Source: Chrysopilus asiliformis
Lineage: Eukaryota; Arthropoda; Insecta; Diptera; Rhagionidae
NCBI GenBank assembly: GCA_964034945.1
Contig: OZ035962.1
Coordinates: forward strand, 69,454,274-69,518,273
Reading direction: 5' to 3'
DNA: 64,000 nt
In this document: one piece after another, positions 45,160 to 56,216 of the stretch
Position numbering within the stretch: position 1 is the stretch's first letter
How the letters are laid out: each line of letters begins with the position of its first letter
Translations under genes and position numbers: made by a program
The notes under the pieces: generated by a model
Told to the model about the DNA's origin: nothing
Seen by the model: the letters and a program-made list of their open reading frames with translations, nothing else
Databases searched by the model: none

Positions 45160-45939
45160 GTTAGATTCAGAGTATCATTGATATAATTTTAGGCTATGCT
45201 GTTTTTCAAATTGCCCATTTTTCTTACCTGATATCTCTTGAACCGCTGAGGAGAAGCGGATCCGGTTTTCACCATTTTTCGCTCACCAATATGTACCACC
45301 TTCCTTTTTTGTAAACCTGGAATTATCAATAGGTTCGATTCCGGTTCCCACCATTATAGAGGTCAGCCCACCAATAGGTATGTATCCTCCCCCTTTCTGT
45401 AAAACCCCTAACCTACTATCTTCCGCAATTCTAAAGGGACTTAGATCCGGGTCTCACGATTGCAAACGAAAGTTTTCGCCCGCTGACTCATCATTTAGAA
45501 AATCAGTTCAAATTTGTGCCCGACGATTGGTTCAATGTGTAACAAATGGTATACTAAATAGAGTACAAACTAAACAGAGTATACTAAATAGAGTATACTA
45601 AATAGAGTATACAAACTAAGCTCTCAAATCAGGGGCGGGATATGATAAGGTTTAATTCATAGGATTTTCCAGAAAACTTTGCTGCCATTGCCAAAAGCCC
45701 GCTAAAGGGCTATCTGCTCTCTGCTTAGAGACTCGACAAATCACGATACCTATTAATCCTAATGGAAAGCGCGAGGAAAATATTACATCGCATTTCGTTT
45801 GTGTTTTTTTTTTTAAAGTGTTCTTTTGCTGGTAAACTTGATTCAAAACCAACTAGACCAGAATAAAATTTGAGAAGCACTGATGAAATATAAAATATTT
45901 GGTTGGGGAAAATTATCGGGCTCTTTTCTCAGTAGATGG
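45160..45939. other. Dispersed repeat DNA, no gene
   Basis: 45200-45480 has the look of a decayed retrotransposon 3' region: two units with ccggttttcaccatt / ccggttcccaccatt and accaatatgtaccaccttcc / accaataggtatgtatcctcc. At 45545-45612 ctaaatagagtatac is repeated about four times. The segment ggttcgattcc resembles a Pol III B box, but no A box or cloverleaf is present. Confidence 0.45.
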
Positions 45940-46650
45940 CTCTGACGCACCATAAGTGCTGAACGATTGGTTGCGAAAAAGCCGATGAAATATTTAGAAA
46001 AATTGAGCAAGACCTCGCTAAGGAACTTCGACCACAAAACTGTTTTAAACTATTTGAAACGAGCTGGATTTCCAAAAAGCTCGACGTTTGGGTGCCATAT
46101 GACGTGACTGCAATTTAATGGATCGCGTTTTCATCTGCGATTCACTACTGAAACACAATGAAATATTGCCATTTTTGACGCGGTTGGTAACAAGCGATGA
46201 AGAGTGGATCACGTATAGCAACATAGTGCAAAAAATATCGTGCTTGAAGCGAGGTGAAGTTGCACAAAGCCATAACTGGCACCGAGGAAGGCAATGCTGT
46301 GTGTTTGGTAGGACTGGAAGGGAAGCGTACATAATTACGATTCCCGGTTGATCAAACGAATGATCGGTTGGCTAAACGATTGATTCTGCACTCAACTACT
46401 AACAACTAGTGCGATTGACGCGGATGATTGAGAAAAACTGGCCAGAATTGATCAACAGGAAAAGTTTTGTGTTCCATCACGACAATGCCAGACCACACAC
46501 ATCTTTGATGACTCGCCAAAAATTTAGAGAGTTTGGTTGGAAGTTCTTATAGTCCTAAATTCGCACCGTCGGACTACTATTTGTTTCCATATCTGCAACA
46601 CTCCCTTGCTGGTGCAAAATTGGCTTTAAAAATGGCCTGTAAAAATTTTT
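45940..46650 (+). pseudogene. Mariner (DD34D-type) transposase relic
   Basis: Successive frames read TVLNYLKRAGF, RVFICDSLLKHNEILPFLTR followed by LVTSDEEWITY (first catalytic Asp), VFHHDNARPHTS (second), and SPKFAPSDYYLF (third, with the preceding PDL altered to PKF). About seven frameshifts or stops interrupt it. The order and motifs are those of mariner transposases, of a lineage different from the DD41D copies. TIRs were not identified. Confidence 0.8.
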
Positions 46651-46789
46651 TGGTTCAGATTTCCAACGAAAAATCCTGGAAGTTCTACAGCGATTGAATA
46701 ATACTATATAAGAGGTCAGACAATAATTTTTATGGAAAAAATCTATTTGTGTGCGGAGGTGGGACGATTGGATTTTGATGTATTTTTGC

Positions 46790-47070
46790 TTATGTAAAAT
46801 CATTATGTAAAACACAAATTTTTCGATACGACTCACCGTTTTCGAAAAAAATGCAAAAAACGGTTTCGTTTGTATGGGAGAAGGGGCAGTCAGATTTTGC
46901 TCATTCAAGAATTTAGCCTAGCCATTTACGAGAAATGCAACTGTACAAAATTTCAAGTATCTATCTTAATCCTTTCGAAAGTTATGGTGTTCACGGACAG
47001 ACAGACCGATCAACTTCCGATCAACTTCATTTGGAACAAATATAATGCATTTAGTGGAACCTGAATTGTT
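46790..47070 (+). repeat. Distant Helentron-like or dispersed repeat
   Basis: Same order of ideas as the Helentron copies, though diverged: cgatacgactcaccgttttcg, an oppositely written phrase for caaaatttcaagt, then ggacagacagaccgatc. Ends not recognised. Confidence 0.4.
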
Positions 47071-48098
47071 TCGGAGTAAAGGTAATAATTTCTTCGTCTC
47101 AAGAATAATGTAAATAAAAAAAAAATATTTTACTGCCTCTTGAAATAAAACCGAGTTTTGCATTTTAAAGTTATCGCGAAATTGTACATAATAGGTTCCA
47201 AAATGTCAATGAATTTTATGTTTTAAGTGCAATAATTGCCAGCAATGGAAACAATTCCTTTTTTTTAATTTTTACGTATTATTAGCGTTCAAGGATGCCC
47301 CCAGAAATAACACCTTGGTTTCTTTAACAACACATTTCATTGGGCCATGCCTATTTAGTACTTTAATTATAACTAATAAATTAACAAAAAAATCAGACCG
47401 AGCATTCTCACATCACTATCCATGGTGTGGTTAATATTACGATATTTCCGGGAGAAATTTCGATTAACTAAAGTTCCAAGTACTCTCCATAAAGAAAAAA
47501 TATTTCCTGGTAATACTCCTTCCAGATTTAAGATATTACCAAAATTGCTTCACTTCCTGTTTAGTTCACTTGAACTCGAACATTTGAGGTTGATCACGGT
47601 CAAGTTGAGTCATCTATCTGCATCAGTTTCCTCAAACGAGTCACATTTCAATTTTTTCCATTATTTTTCTTATATCAATTGGTTGGTTCCAACTTAAAAC
47701 TGGCCTCCTACGTTAGTGGGTCATTGGGGCAACACAACACAATGGCCGTCGTTGTCTGTGAATTTCAATATAATCGTCGTCATCACGCCTTACCAAATAT
47801 CTACTCTTTAGATTGGGAAGACTTCTACCACGTTTTTTTGTTGGACGTCTCAAAGACGAAATTTATGCAAATTTTCCACATTCTTGAGTAAAATCAACTG
47901 GCTTTTCTTTTACTTTGCTTTTCCTTTATTAGCACATTTATTATTAGGCTTAAAAAAAGTTTCTTGTCTCTTTCATAAGACACCATTGGACGATCAGAAA
48001 TGGCAAGGCCGATTTCCAAAATAATAGAATTTACTAGAACATAATTAATGGTTTTATACTATTCTTGTTCTGTTTTCAAGTCCTGCCATCAAAAATCG
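47071..48098. other. No gene recognised
   Basis: Two open stretches (47422-47697 and 47679-47891) carry no domain I know; neither has splice or promoter support. Confidence 0.4.
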
Positions 48099-48300
48099 TT
48101 TCGAGTTAGAGGAATTGAAACAATTTTTTTTCAAATACATGTACAATGTACATATATGTATATTTATTCGTTTTTAGAAGTTTTTAAAACAAACTAAAAA
48201 TTTAAAGAAAAATTGATGGGAGCGCAAAAAAATATTAAAAAATTCGAGTTAGAAGGAAATTCGAATTATAAGGATTTCGAGTTAGAGGACTTTGACTGTA
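48099..48300. mobile_element. pogo/Tigger-like fragment
   Basis: The right end on the minus strand reads CAGTCAAAGTCCTCTAACTC, with two more ctaactcga-type words inside; TA follows at 48299-48300. The left end (cgagttagaggaattg, 48112) is in direct orientation and lacks the terminal bases, so this copy is incomplete. Confidence 0.5.
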
Positions 48301-48305
48301 TACTA

Positions 48306-49248
48306 TATATTTTCATAACAATTGTAAAAGATCTGGACCTATATGTAATCCAAATTGAATTATTCTGGACCTATATGCAATCCAAATTAAAATTTGATCA
48401 AAAACATGATTAGATTTTAATCAAATGCATGGATTAGAAAATTTTTCAATATTTTTTTTTTTATTAAATTTACTATTAAAGTCAACAATTTTCTATGAAA
48501 TTGCAGATTTTAATATTAAAAGTATTTAAGTAAGTACAATATATAACACAAAATTATTACAATTATTATAAAAAATATTAAAATATTTAATATAATAATT
48601 TGCATGTAATAAAGTATAATCCAAAATTGTATTAAAATTTTTTCAATGTGATTTTTAAATCTCCAGGATTTTTTTCCGTGTAGGAAAATGCTCTCTTTAG
48701 ATTTATATATTGTAGAATGAATCCTTGCTCGTTGTTGTATAGAATTGACATCATTTTGAAAAAAAACATACTTTTAAAAAATAAGAATTAACAAAATTAT
48801 AAAAAAAATTATAGGTAGAGTAGCAAGTAATAATCTTTTAGCCAGTTGTCAAAATGTCTGTTGAAAGAAAAAAAATTGATGAACATTGCCTAACTTCCGA
48901 AGGTAACGTATTATGCAGTAAGCAACCAATGAATCTTAATCTTTGTTTAGTAAGCTTAATTCTGGGTTTAGAGAAGATAAAAGACGATTTTTAAGTAAAT
49001 TGCAAACAACTTATTCAATTTTTTGGGAACGGGTGAATAAACAGTCAAATTATGTCAGTTAACCACATTATGTGAAGAGAGCGGTGCCAAATTTGAAGTC
49101 TCTACATTTATTTTGCTACACGGTAAAAAATCTTGGAGTAAATTCCAATCAAAATTGGATTAAGCTGAACCTATATGTAATCCAAAGCAAAATTCTAATC
49201 CTATAGCATGGATTAGAGTTTTTTTAAAATTTATTTTTTGTTTACTGT
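48306..49248. repeat. Dispersed AT-rich repeats sharing cctatatgtaatccaaa
   Basis: The word cctatatg.aatccaaa occurs at 48338, 48367 and 49178, and gcatggattag at 48428 and 49207. The inverse terminal word TACACGG(A/T)AAAAAATC is at 48663-48683 and in direct orientation at 49118, suggesting two facing members of one MITE family. No gene. Confidence 0.45.
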
Positions 49249-50174
49249 ACACAGAAAAAAATTATGATTCCCCCAATCTGAAATTTCCCCTAGAGGAAAT
49301 TTTTGCCATTACAATTATGTTTGCCAACACTGTGATTCCAACCACATTATGCTTAAAACTGACAGGAGAAATCATGATATTTTGATTACAATATGTTTAG
49401 CTGTACAACAATATTTTCAAATTCACCAACCATATTATGTTTGGGGCAACCAAAATATGTTTGGATTGCCAAATTTTTTTGCCGTTTGTCCAATCATAAT
49501 ATGTTTGGGGTTGGCGCTACAATAATTATGATTAATCTCAACAAATATTGCTTATATTAATCATAATTAAAATTTTTAATTTTTTTTTAATAAAATTTTA
49601 TTTTTTTAAAATAAAAGTTGGATATTTTCACATCCGAAAAATTCCTTCCAGCAGGTTAAGCACACGTGTGCTATCCCGCTGGAGGCCTGTTTCTAACAGG
49701 ATTTATGGACTTGAGATTTTTCAACTAGACTTGAGTATTTATACTCCCGAGTAGCAAACTTCATGCGAATTATGTGTGAAGAAAAAAAATGAACATAATA
49801 TGTTTCATTTAATAAAGATATGATCTGAGGGATCATATGTTTAATTCGGCCGCTTTCAGATTTCCCCTTTTATTGTGTTAATCAATCATAATTATGTTGA
49901 GACGCAGAATTTACAACAATATATTGACATGCAAACCCATTTTTATTCATTCCAATCAAATAGTGGTTAAATATTATTGTCCTTCCAATTACATTATAAT
50001 TTTCCAAAATTTCCTTCATCGGGGAACATAATTATGATTGGAAAACTAAAGATAATACTAATTGGAATTCATCGTCTGATAACATTTTGATTCGTCTGAT
50101 TATATTTGGATTCCCCCAATAATTCTTATAGTACTCCCAATGATATTCAACCATAATTTTTTCCTCCGTGTCTA
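49249..50174. mobile_element. MITE-like element with TIR TACACAGAAAAAAATTATG
   Basis: Left end TACACAGAAAAAAATTATG, right end the near inverse with two extra bases. The interior is filled with ATTATG/CATAAT words in varied contexts (for example caaccatattatgtttgg). A perfect 14-bp palindrome, AGCACACGTGTGCT, lies at 49661-49674 inside a longer stem (ccagc...gctgg). No protein. Confidence 0.55.
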
Positions 50175-50452
50175 CAATTTTGATTTAATTGTAGACATTA
50201 ATATTAAAGAGAGAATTCCAATTGGCTGAGGCAGCAGCAGTGGCAGAAGCAGTAGCAGCGGCAGAAACAGAATCTGCTTTCTGTCCCAGAATGAAATTTG
50301 AATTCTGACGAAAATAGAAGAAACCTATCAAAACGTTGTTCTAATTAATTGATTTGAGTCGCACCTTAATAATAAATTGATTTGTTTTTTGACGTATTCA
50401 ATTAATTTCACCTCCATTTCAAGTATTACAAATATTTACTTCCGTCCATATA

Positions 50453-51437
50453 CAGTAGAACACGCTTAAATGCACATCGAATTCTGCAGAATTTTATGTA
50501 CATTTATACGTGTTTTGCATTTATCCGTAGCACGCATAAATGCACATTAATGTGCAATTATGCGAGTCAAAGAGAAACATGCAACTTTAATATTCCTGTA
50601 ATAAACATTTAAATTCAACAAGGCTACACAAAAACAAAGAATCTAATTGAGAATTCATTTGATCAAATAAACATAAGCTATAATTGCCAATCTGACAATT
50701 ATTGAAAACCTGTATGGTGATATGGTATTGTTCGTAGTTTAAGTAAACGGCGAACAGTTGTATCAAAATTCCACTTTGAAGTCAAACTTTTCAATAAGAT
50801 TTTTTTAAATTTATTCCAATCGGATTTTGATGTATGGGAGTTTTATGTAGAATCATATCCTAAATAATTTTTGTTCTTGCACGTTTTTGAGATATTCGCA
50901 AAAAACGTTTTCGTTCGTATAATCTTTAATGGTCCATTTTTGCCCATTAACAAACTTAGCCTTTCATTTTAAGAAAAACGAATCTGCGTAAAATTTCAAG
51001 TCTCTAGCTCAATCCGTGCGCCCGCAAAACACTGGTGTAATTCATTTTTGTGTGTGATAACAAATGGTAAGGCAAATTTAATATACCCTTTGGTTTCACC
51101 ATACGGGTATAAAAATAACAAAAATCACATTTCATTTTATAAAATAACAATAAAAACAATACGCAAAGTAAAACAATAAAGTGAAGTAAGGCAGTTTAGG
51201 GGTGTGCAAAAGTTTTTTTGTGTAATTATATTTAATTTTTGCACATGTGCATTTAAGCGTGTAAAATTTCATGTAATTTATACTTTTGCGGATGTGAAAA
51301 TGGTTGCATTTAAGCAAGTATTGCAATTAAGCGTGCTTCATTTATCCGTGTATATTTATATGAAAAATGCTTGAAAATCCTCCAGGCACAAATTTTGCGT
51401 GCAATTACACGAGTTTTGCATTTAAGCGTGTTGCATT
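50453..51437. mobile_element. pogo/Tigger-like element split by a Helentron
   Basis: Left end CAGTAGAACACGCTTAAATG follows TA (50451-50452). The right part ends in the inverse word gcatttaagcgtgttgc (to 51437), with its last bases lost. Both sides hold many direct and inverted gcatttaagcg/gcatttatccg words. Helentron copy E occupies 50669-51111. Confidence 0.65.
50669..51111 (-). mobile_element. Helentron-like element, copy E, GTCY array absent
   Basis: Reverse-oriented copy from aaacataagc (3' end, hairpin with one mismatch) to gggtata (5' end). The sequence passes from gcgcccgc directly to aaaacactggtg, so the GTCY array and about 40 flanking bases are deleted. The block near the G run is replaced by aatctttaatgg. 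Confidence 0.75.
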
Positions 51438-53589
51438 TAAATTTTTAGCTATATCGGGCCAGCCTTTTAACAGTGATGCCGTCAAATATTCCAAAACGCG
51501 GAAACGTTTTTATAGAAAGTCATTAGGAGTAGGGTAAAAAAAGTGAGGAGTTAGGGGTGCTAATCTACAAATAGCCTATAACATTCCCAGATAGATTTAG
51601 CAAAAAATCGCATCATAATCGGTTGAGTGGTTTTGGGGCCAAGTCCTGGCATACGTACATACATACAGACGTTAATATTTTTATAGTAAATAAATGCAGT
51701 TTCATTCTATTTATATATTGGAGATTGAAATTAATATATCATTTATCCTTCAATATGTCCTCGATGCATTTTTTCTTTCTCAGAAGAATTTTGCCTGAGC
51801 TCACTCAGATGACGTACCTGTGCAGTTACCACGTTCAACAAGTAGCGATACATAAATATAACTATTATAAATGTTCAAGAAACCACAATCTATTCATATA
51901 TCCTTGAAATACAGTCACTGCCCATGGGCGCGGTTCTCTTGAAGATCTAAACTGAAAGCCTTTCACCCTTTCGGAAAAATACCAGTGGTGATCTAAAGCT
52001 GTTAAAAATTCAGGTCATTCTTAAATTATGATCACAGTAATCATGCATTAATATAATTACCTCAGTTCAATGCTACATTTTAAATGCGATTCGCACAAAG
52101 GGCTCACCCATGGTAAGAATTCATGTGAAAAATGACAAAATGTCAACAAGTTCACTTCTCAGGAAATACTACACTAAGAAACAAAAAAAAAAGCGTTGGG
52201 CGAACGACTTGCCACGACCCAGTAAACTTGACCCGCATATTCTTAAATGCAGTTGAAGAAGCAGGTCAACTATTTGGCCTCCACAATGCATCACCGTCAG
52301 AATCGACAAATGCAAATTAATGTTGGGGAAATGATTTTTCTGATCAATTTTCAATGTCATGTCTGAAGTCTTTGACTTATGCTGAAGGTCACTGTCAAAA
52401 TTGCCGGATTCACATTTAACCGAAATAATAAATCAAATCGCCAATTCGTTAAAAAAAAGTCAAATAAAAATATTCAAATCATCAAATGTTGAGGTAGATC
52501 ATGTGAAATTTTTATTCAAAGTATAAAAATTTTGATAATAATAATTGATGATGCGTTGTTTTGAATGTAACCACTTTCAATTTTTCGCGGTTAATACATT
52601 TCAGCTTTAATAAAATTAAAGACACTTAAGAAGTTTCTATTGACACTGGAATGTATTTGCCCTCGAATTTTATGTTTTATTCTACACACGAATTCAATGC
52701 AGATGCTAACCATAGCTAATATGCACATTTTATTTTACTACAGCCACCGATAAATGATTTATTTATTAAATGGAACACGAAATTTAATAAGTTAATCACC
52801 TTTATTCTTGAATCCGAAGTTAAGAATAGTAAACCGACCTTCTATCACTTACCAAACGCGGTGGACTCGATTCGCCACCAAATCGCTATTCTCGAATCCG
52901 AAGTTAAACGTAATTTGCATCGCATTCTAACGTATTGTCAAAGATTGTTTTTAGTTGATTTGTTTTTTGCTAGTTATTTTGTGAATTTCGAAGTGAAAAT
53001 TGACTCGACACGTTTTTCCATGCTGTGGTGTATTTTATGGGTGGATCTAAGCTTTTTAATTCCAATCTTGCGTTATCGCTTAAAGTTTTGATTACTTCCG
53101 GGTTTTTTCGTGTGACCTTTCCTTCACGTTGTCCGGATTTTTCTTTATCTTTACGATTAAAAATTTAAACTGTGCATTATTTGTAAAAATTTTCTTTCGA
53201 AAAAAAACCTTTTACCATAAATTTTCGGTTTAGACTAGTGTGTCTCCAAATTTCTTGCCCGCCACATGCAATCATTTTCGAACACCTTTTGCAATAAAAA
53301 TAGTCTCAAAAACTTAGAATTTTCGAAAAAACAATTCAATAACAAGTTACCCTTATCTAAATCTACGAATCGAAATTGTCGTTAATAACCGTGGTATTAC
53401 TAAGTATATATTCCATTTTTTTTTAAAACAGACATAAATTTTTTCTGGAAGGAAAAATATTTTCATGTTTTTACTGACTTAACTGCAACATAATTATTAA
53501 AAATACAAAGAAAAACGCTTTTTTCAAGTTTTCATATGTTTTCAATAAAATGCACCAATGGAAATAGTTATACTACTTTTTTATAAGAG
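51438..53589. other. No gene recognised
   Basis: AT-rich DNA. A short pair of repeats (cttgaatccgaagttaag at 52809, ctcgaatccgaagttaa at 52893) is present. The word atagtaaaccgacctt at 52828 recurs at 55560. The open frames at 51623-51907, 52132-52320 and 52861-53091 lack recognisable domains. Confidence 0.45.
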
Positions 53590-54075
53590 GCTAGCAGACC
53601 CTTCGTTGCCAGCTTAAAGTTTTTTGTATAAATTTTAGAATGCCAAAAAACCATAAATAACCTAAAAAGTTTTGGGAAAAACGTTGTCCTTACAGGACCT
53701 TTAGAATTTTATAAATCGAACTCCGGATTCGCTATCAGCGACCCCGGAAACCCCCTTATGCCGATTCGCGTTATCCTTAAAGGACCTTCCGTTTCGAATT
53801 TTGAAATTCCAACACCAGAGCCGTGATTAGCGACCCCAAAAACCCCATATTGGCAATTTTTCCGGGGAAAAATGGGAAAAAGGATATTTACGTTATCCTT
53901 ACAGGACCTTCTGTTTCGAATTTCAAAAATCTAACATAGCTAAAAACCTGCTCCTGGCAACGCAAATCATTTCGCAAAAAACCGCGTAAAAATCGGTCCA
54001 GTAGTTTTTGAGTTTTGTAATCTCAAACCAACAGACCAACCAACCAACAGCAAACTTCCATTTTTATTAGATATA
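53590..54075 (+). repeat. 3' region of a non-LTR retrotransposon (RTE/CR1-like), with internal repeats
   Basis: The phrase aaaatcggtccagtagttttt, then accaacagaccaaccaacc and a short gatatagatatg tail, is the layout of arthropod non-LTR 3' ends. Upstream, three imperfect units share gttatccttacaggacctt and agcgacccc.aaaccccc (near 53685, 53772, 53890). Coding sequence is absent, so the copy is 5' truncated. Clade is uncertain. Confidence 0.55.
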
Positions 54076-54423
54076 GATATGTTAAGGGCTAAGATACAAT
54101 CACGATTGAAAATACGGATTTAACATTTTAGTGAGATATTGAAATAGTAAATTAATGTACATTGTGATGTGCGCAGGGTCTGAAAGAGTTAACATTTTCT
54201 TGACCGCATTATTGGACTGAACTGAAAGTCTCAGCGACTTTTTAAGTATTTATTCTTTACTAAATTGTCGAAGCAAAATAAAACAAAAAAGTCTGTTTAA
54301 AATTTCCTTTTTTATATTTATTTGTTTGTCACTTTCGTATTTCCAACTAATTTAATATTTATTATTATACGACCAATGATGAACAAACTCTAAAACTACT
54401 ACAAAAATTATCTTTAAGAACTA

Positions 54424-55355
54424 AAGGGTGGTTAAATTTTAAGGGCCGATATTGAATGTGAACCACACCTAAACGTCAAGTTTTTTTCTGCATTTCATTT
54501 GACATTTCTCAATTTCAGACTAACTCAATTTGAACCATGGGAAGATACACAATCGAATGGCCGCCGCGACCTCGGCGGCACACCTCCATCCGATGGTCCA
54601 AATTTTCGATGACGCTAAGGCATAATTGAGGTTCTATGCCGTTAATGTGCCGAATTATCTCATCCTTTAGCTCTTGAATTGTTGCTGGCTTATCGACGTA
54701 CACCTTTTCTTTCAAATAACCCCAAAGAAAGAAGTCCAACGGTGTCAAATCACATGATCTTGGCGGCCAATTGACATCGCCACCACGTGAGATAACACGG
54801 CCATTAAATTTGTCGCGCAAAAGAGCGATTGTTTCGGTAGCTGTGTGGCAAGTGGCACCGTCCTGTTGAAACCACATATCGTCCACATCCATATCTTCCA
54901 ATTCGGGCCATAACAAGTTCGTTATCATCTCACGATAGCGAACACCATTCACAGTAACTGCCTGACCGGCCTCATTTTGGAAAAAATACGGCCCGATGAT
55001 GCCGCCAGCCCATAAACCGCACCAAATAGTCACTCTTTGTGGGTGCATTGGTTTTTCGACAATCACTCTTGGATTATCATTCGCCCAAATGCGGCTGTTC
55101 TGCTTATTGACGAATCCACTGAGGTGAAAATGTGCCTCATCACTGAAGATGATTTTCTTCGAAAATTGATCATCCACTGTTGCCATTTCTTGCCACCATT
55201 CTGACCATTGACGACGCGTTGCTCGATTGTGTATCTTTCCATGGTTCAAATTGAGTTAGTCTGAAATTGAGAAATGTCAAATGAAATGCAGAAAAAAACT
55301 TGACGTTTAGGTGTGGTTCACATTCAACATCGGCCCTTAAAATTTAACCACCCTT
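54424..55355 (-). mobile_element. DD41D mariner-like element, internally deleted, 133-bp TIRs
   Basis: TIRs start AAGGGTGGTTAAATTTTAAG and run for about 133 bp (54424-54556 and 55223-55355) with only a few differences, flanked by TA at 54422-54423 and 55356-55357. The high identity of the arms suggests recent activity. The right TIR includes the transposase start codon and the left TIR the last codons of the gene. Total length is 932 bp, too short for a full transposase. Confidence 0.9.
54515..55242 (-). pseudogene. DD41D transposase lacking its DNA-binding domain
   Basis: The catalytic part is intact: FSDEAHFHLSG (first Asp), WFQQDGATCHTA (second Asp), WPPRSCDLTPLDFFLWG (third Asp), then a conserved C-terminus. 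I count 41 residues between the second and third Asp, hence DD41D. The natural ATG is probably at 55242 (reading MERYTIEQRV), but after about ten codons sequence jumps to the catalytic half (RRQWSEWWQEM) in another frame. The helix-turn-helix region is gone. The long open frame over this region runs through the TIR from a TTG and is not the native protein. The remnant at 37.6 kb is a relative. Confidence 0.85.
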
Positions 55356-55357
55356 TA

Positions 55358-55432
55358 GCTTGGCCAACACTAGCCCTGCTTTGCCCCAGCTTGGCCCCAG
55401 TTTGGCCCCAGCTTGGCCCTAGCTTGGCCATC
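55358..55432. repeat. GC-rich minisatellite, unit about AGCTTGGCCCC
   Basis: Six or so imperfect copies of cttggcc/agcttggcccc directly abut the right end of the DD41D element. Confidence 0.85.
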
Positions 55433-55470
55433 GCTTCATCAAACAATAACGATTTAATACGAAACCTACG

Positions 55471-55638
55471 CTTAAGTTATTACGCCACAAACTGTTGTTG
55501 TGTAAAGCAAAAAAAAAATAGTAAGTACTAGAAAACCGTACAAGGCTTCGCCATTCTAAATAGTAAACCGACCTTCCATCACTTACTATTTTTTTTTTTG
55601 CTTTGCACAAGCAACAGTTCGTGGTGCAATAACTTAGG
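55471..55638. mobile_element. MITE with about 58-bp TIRs
   Basis: The left arm (cttaagttattacgccacaaa... through gcaaaaaaaaaatagtaag) pairs with the right arm (cttactatttttttttttgc... through aataacttag). The loop contains atagtaaaccgaccttc, also seen at 52828. No coding capacity. Confidence 0.7.
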
Positions 55639-55735
55639 CTGTATACAAAGTGAATACGATAAGCTATGCAGTGCGATGTGCGATGCGGTTTTAAACGACG
55701 AATCTGATGTAAACGATCTTTGACGGCTGTGAACT
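55637..55735. repeat. Dispersed repeat, copy 2 of 2
   Basis: Counterpart of 21948-22060. It abuts the preceding MITE, so the two may be parts of one composite repeat. Confidence 0.55.
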
Positions 55736-56097
55736 TAATGAGATTTCATTTAATATAACTTGAGAGGGCCATTTCAATCATTTCTAACCGAAAGTATCCC
55801 CAAGATGAATGAAAAACTACATTTTTTAACACTTCAAAAACAAATTTCATAAGATTTTTGCTATTTGACAAGATTTTTCATAATCACAGAAACTTCAATT
55901 ATTTTAAACAAAACTTCTTTTTATTCACTCTGCCGTATTTTTCATGTTGTTGATTGATTGCATTCCCGTATCTATTAATATAATTCTACTTGTTTAGGAA
56001 GTATAATAAAGTATTGTATTAATAAAAATATCGACCTCTTAATTTTGCCTAAGAAATATTTTCCGAGCACTCCTCAGTCGATTCGATCTAGCATTAT
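55736..56097. other. No gene recognised
   Basis: AT-rich. The phrase gaagtataataaagtattgt near 55998 is related to one near 7150. Confidence 0.5.
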
Positions 56098-56216
56098 TAC
56101 TATGTATAGGTTAGGTTAGGTTCGGTGGCGGCCTGCTCGATTGCAGGGCCTCGCATAGACCGCTAGGGTCCATAGCGCTACCACAAAGGATGCCTAAGTC
56201 CTGTTGTCCATTGTGG

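Noticed and set aside
45325..45345. ggttcgattcc, a Pol III B-box-like word that might mark a tRNA or SINE
   Set aside because: No A box at the proper distance and no cloverleaf can be drawn; it lies in a decayed repeat.
47422..47891. Two adjacent open frames as a possible gene
   Set aside because: No recognised domain, no splice or promoter signals, composition same as surroundings.
55249..55249. Long transposase frame beginning at 55249 as an intact gene
   Set aside because: It opens at TTG inside the TIR; the natural ATG at 55242 is in another frame and the DNA-binding domain is deleted.
56104..56124. TTAGG-like words as evidence of a telomeric location
   Set aside because: Only about two and a half units, inside the boundary of a retrotransposon with a unique-sequence TSD; better read as the element's tail.
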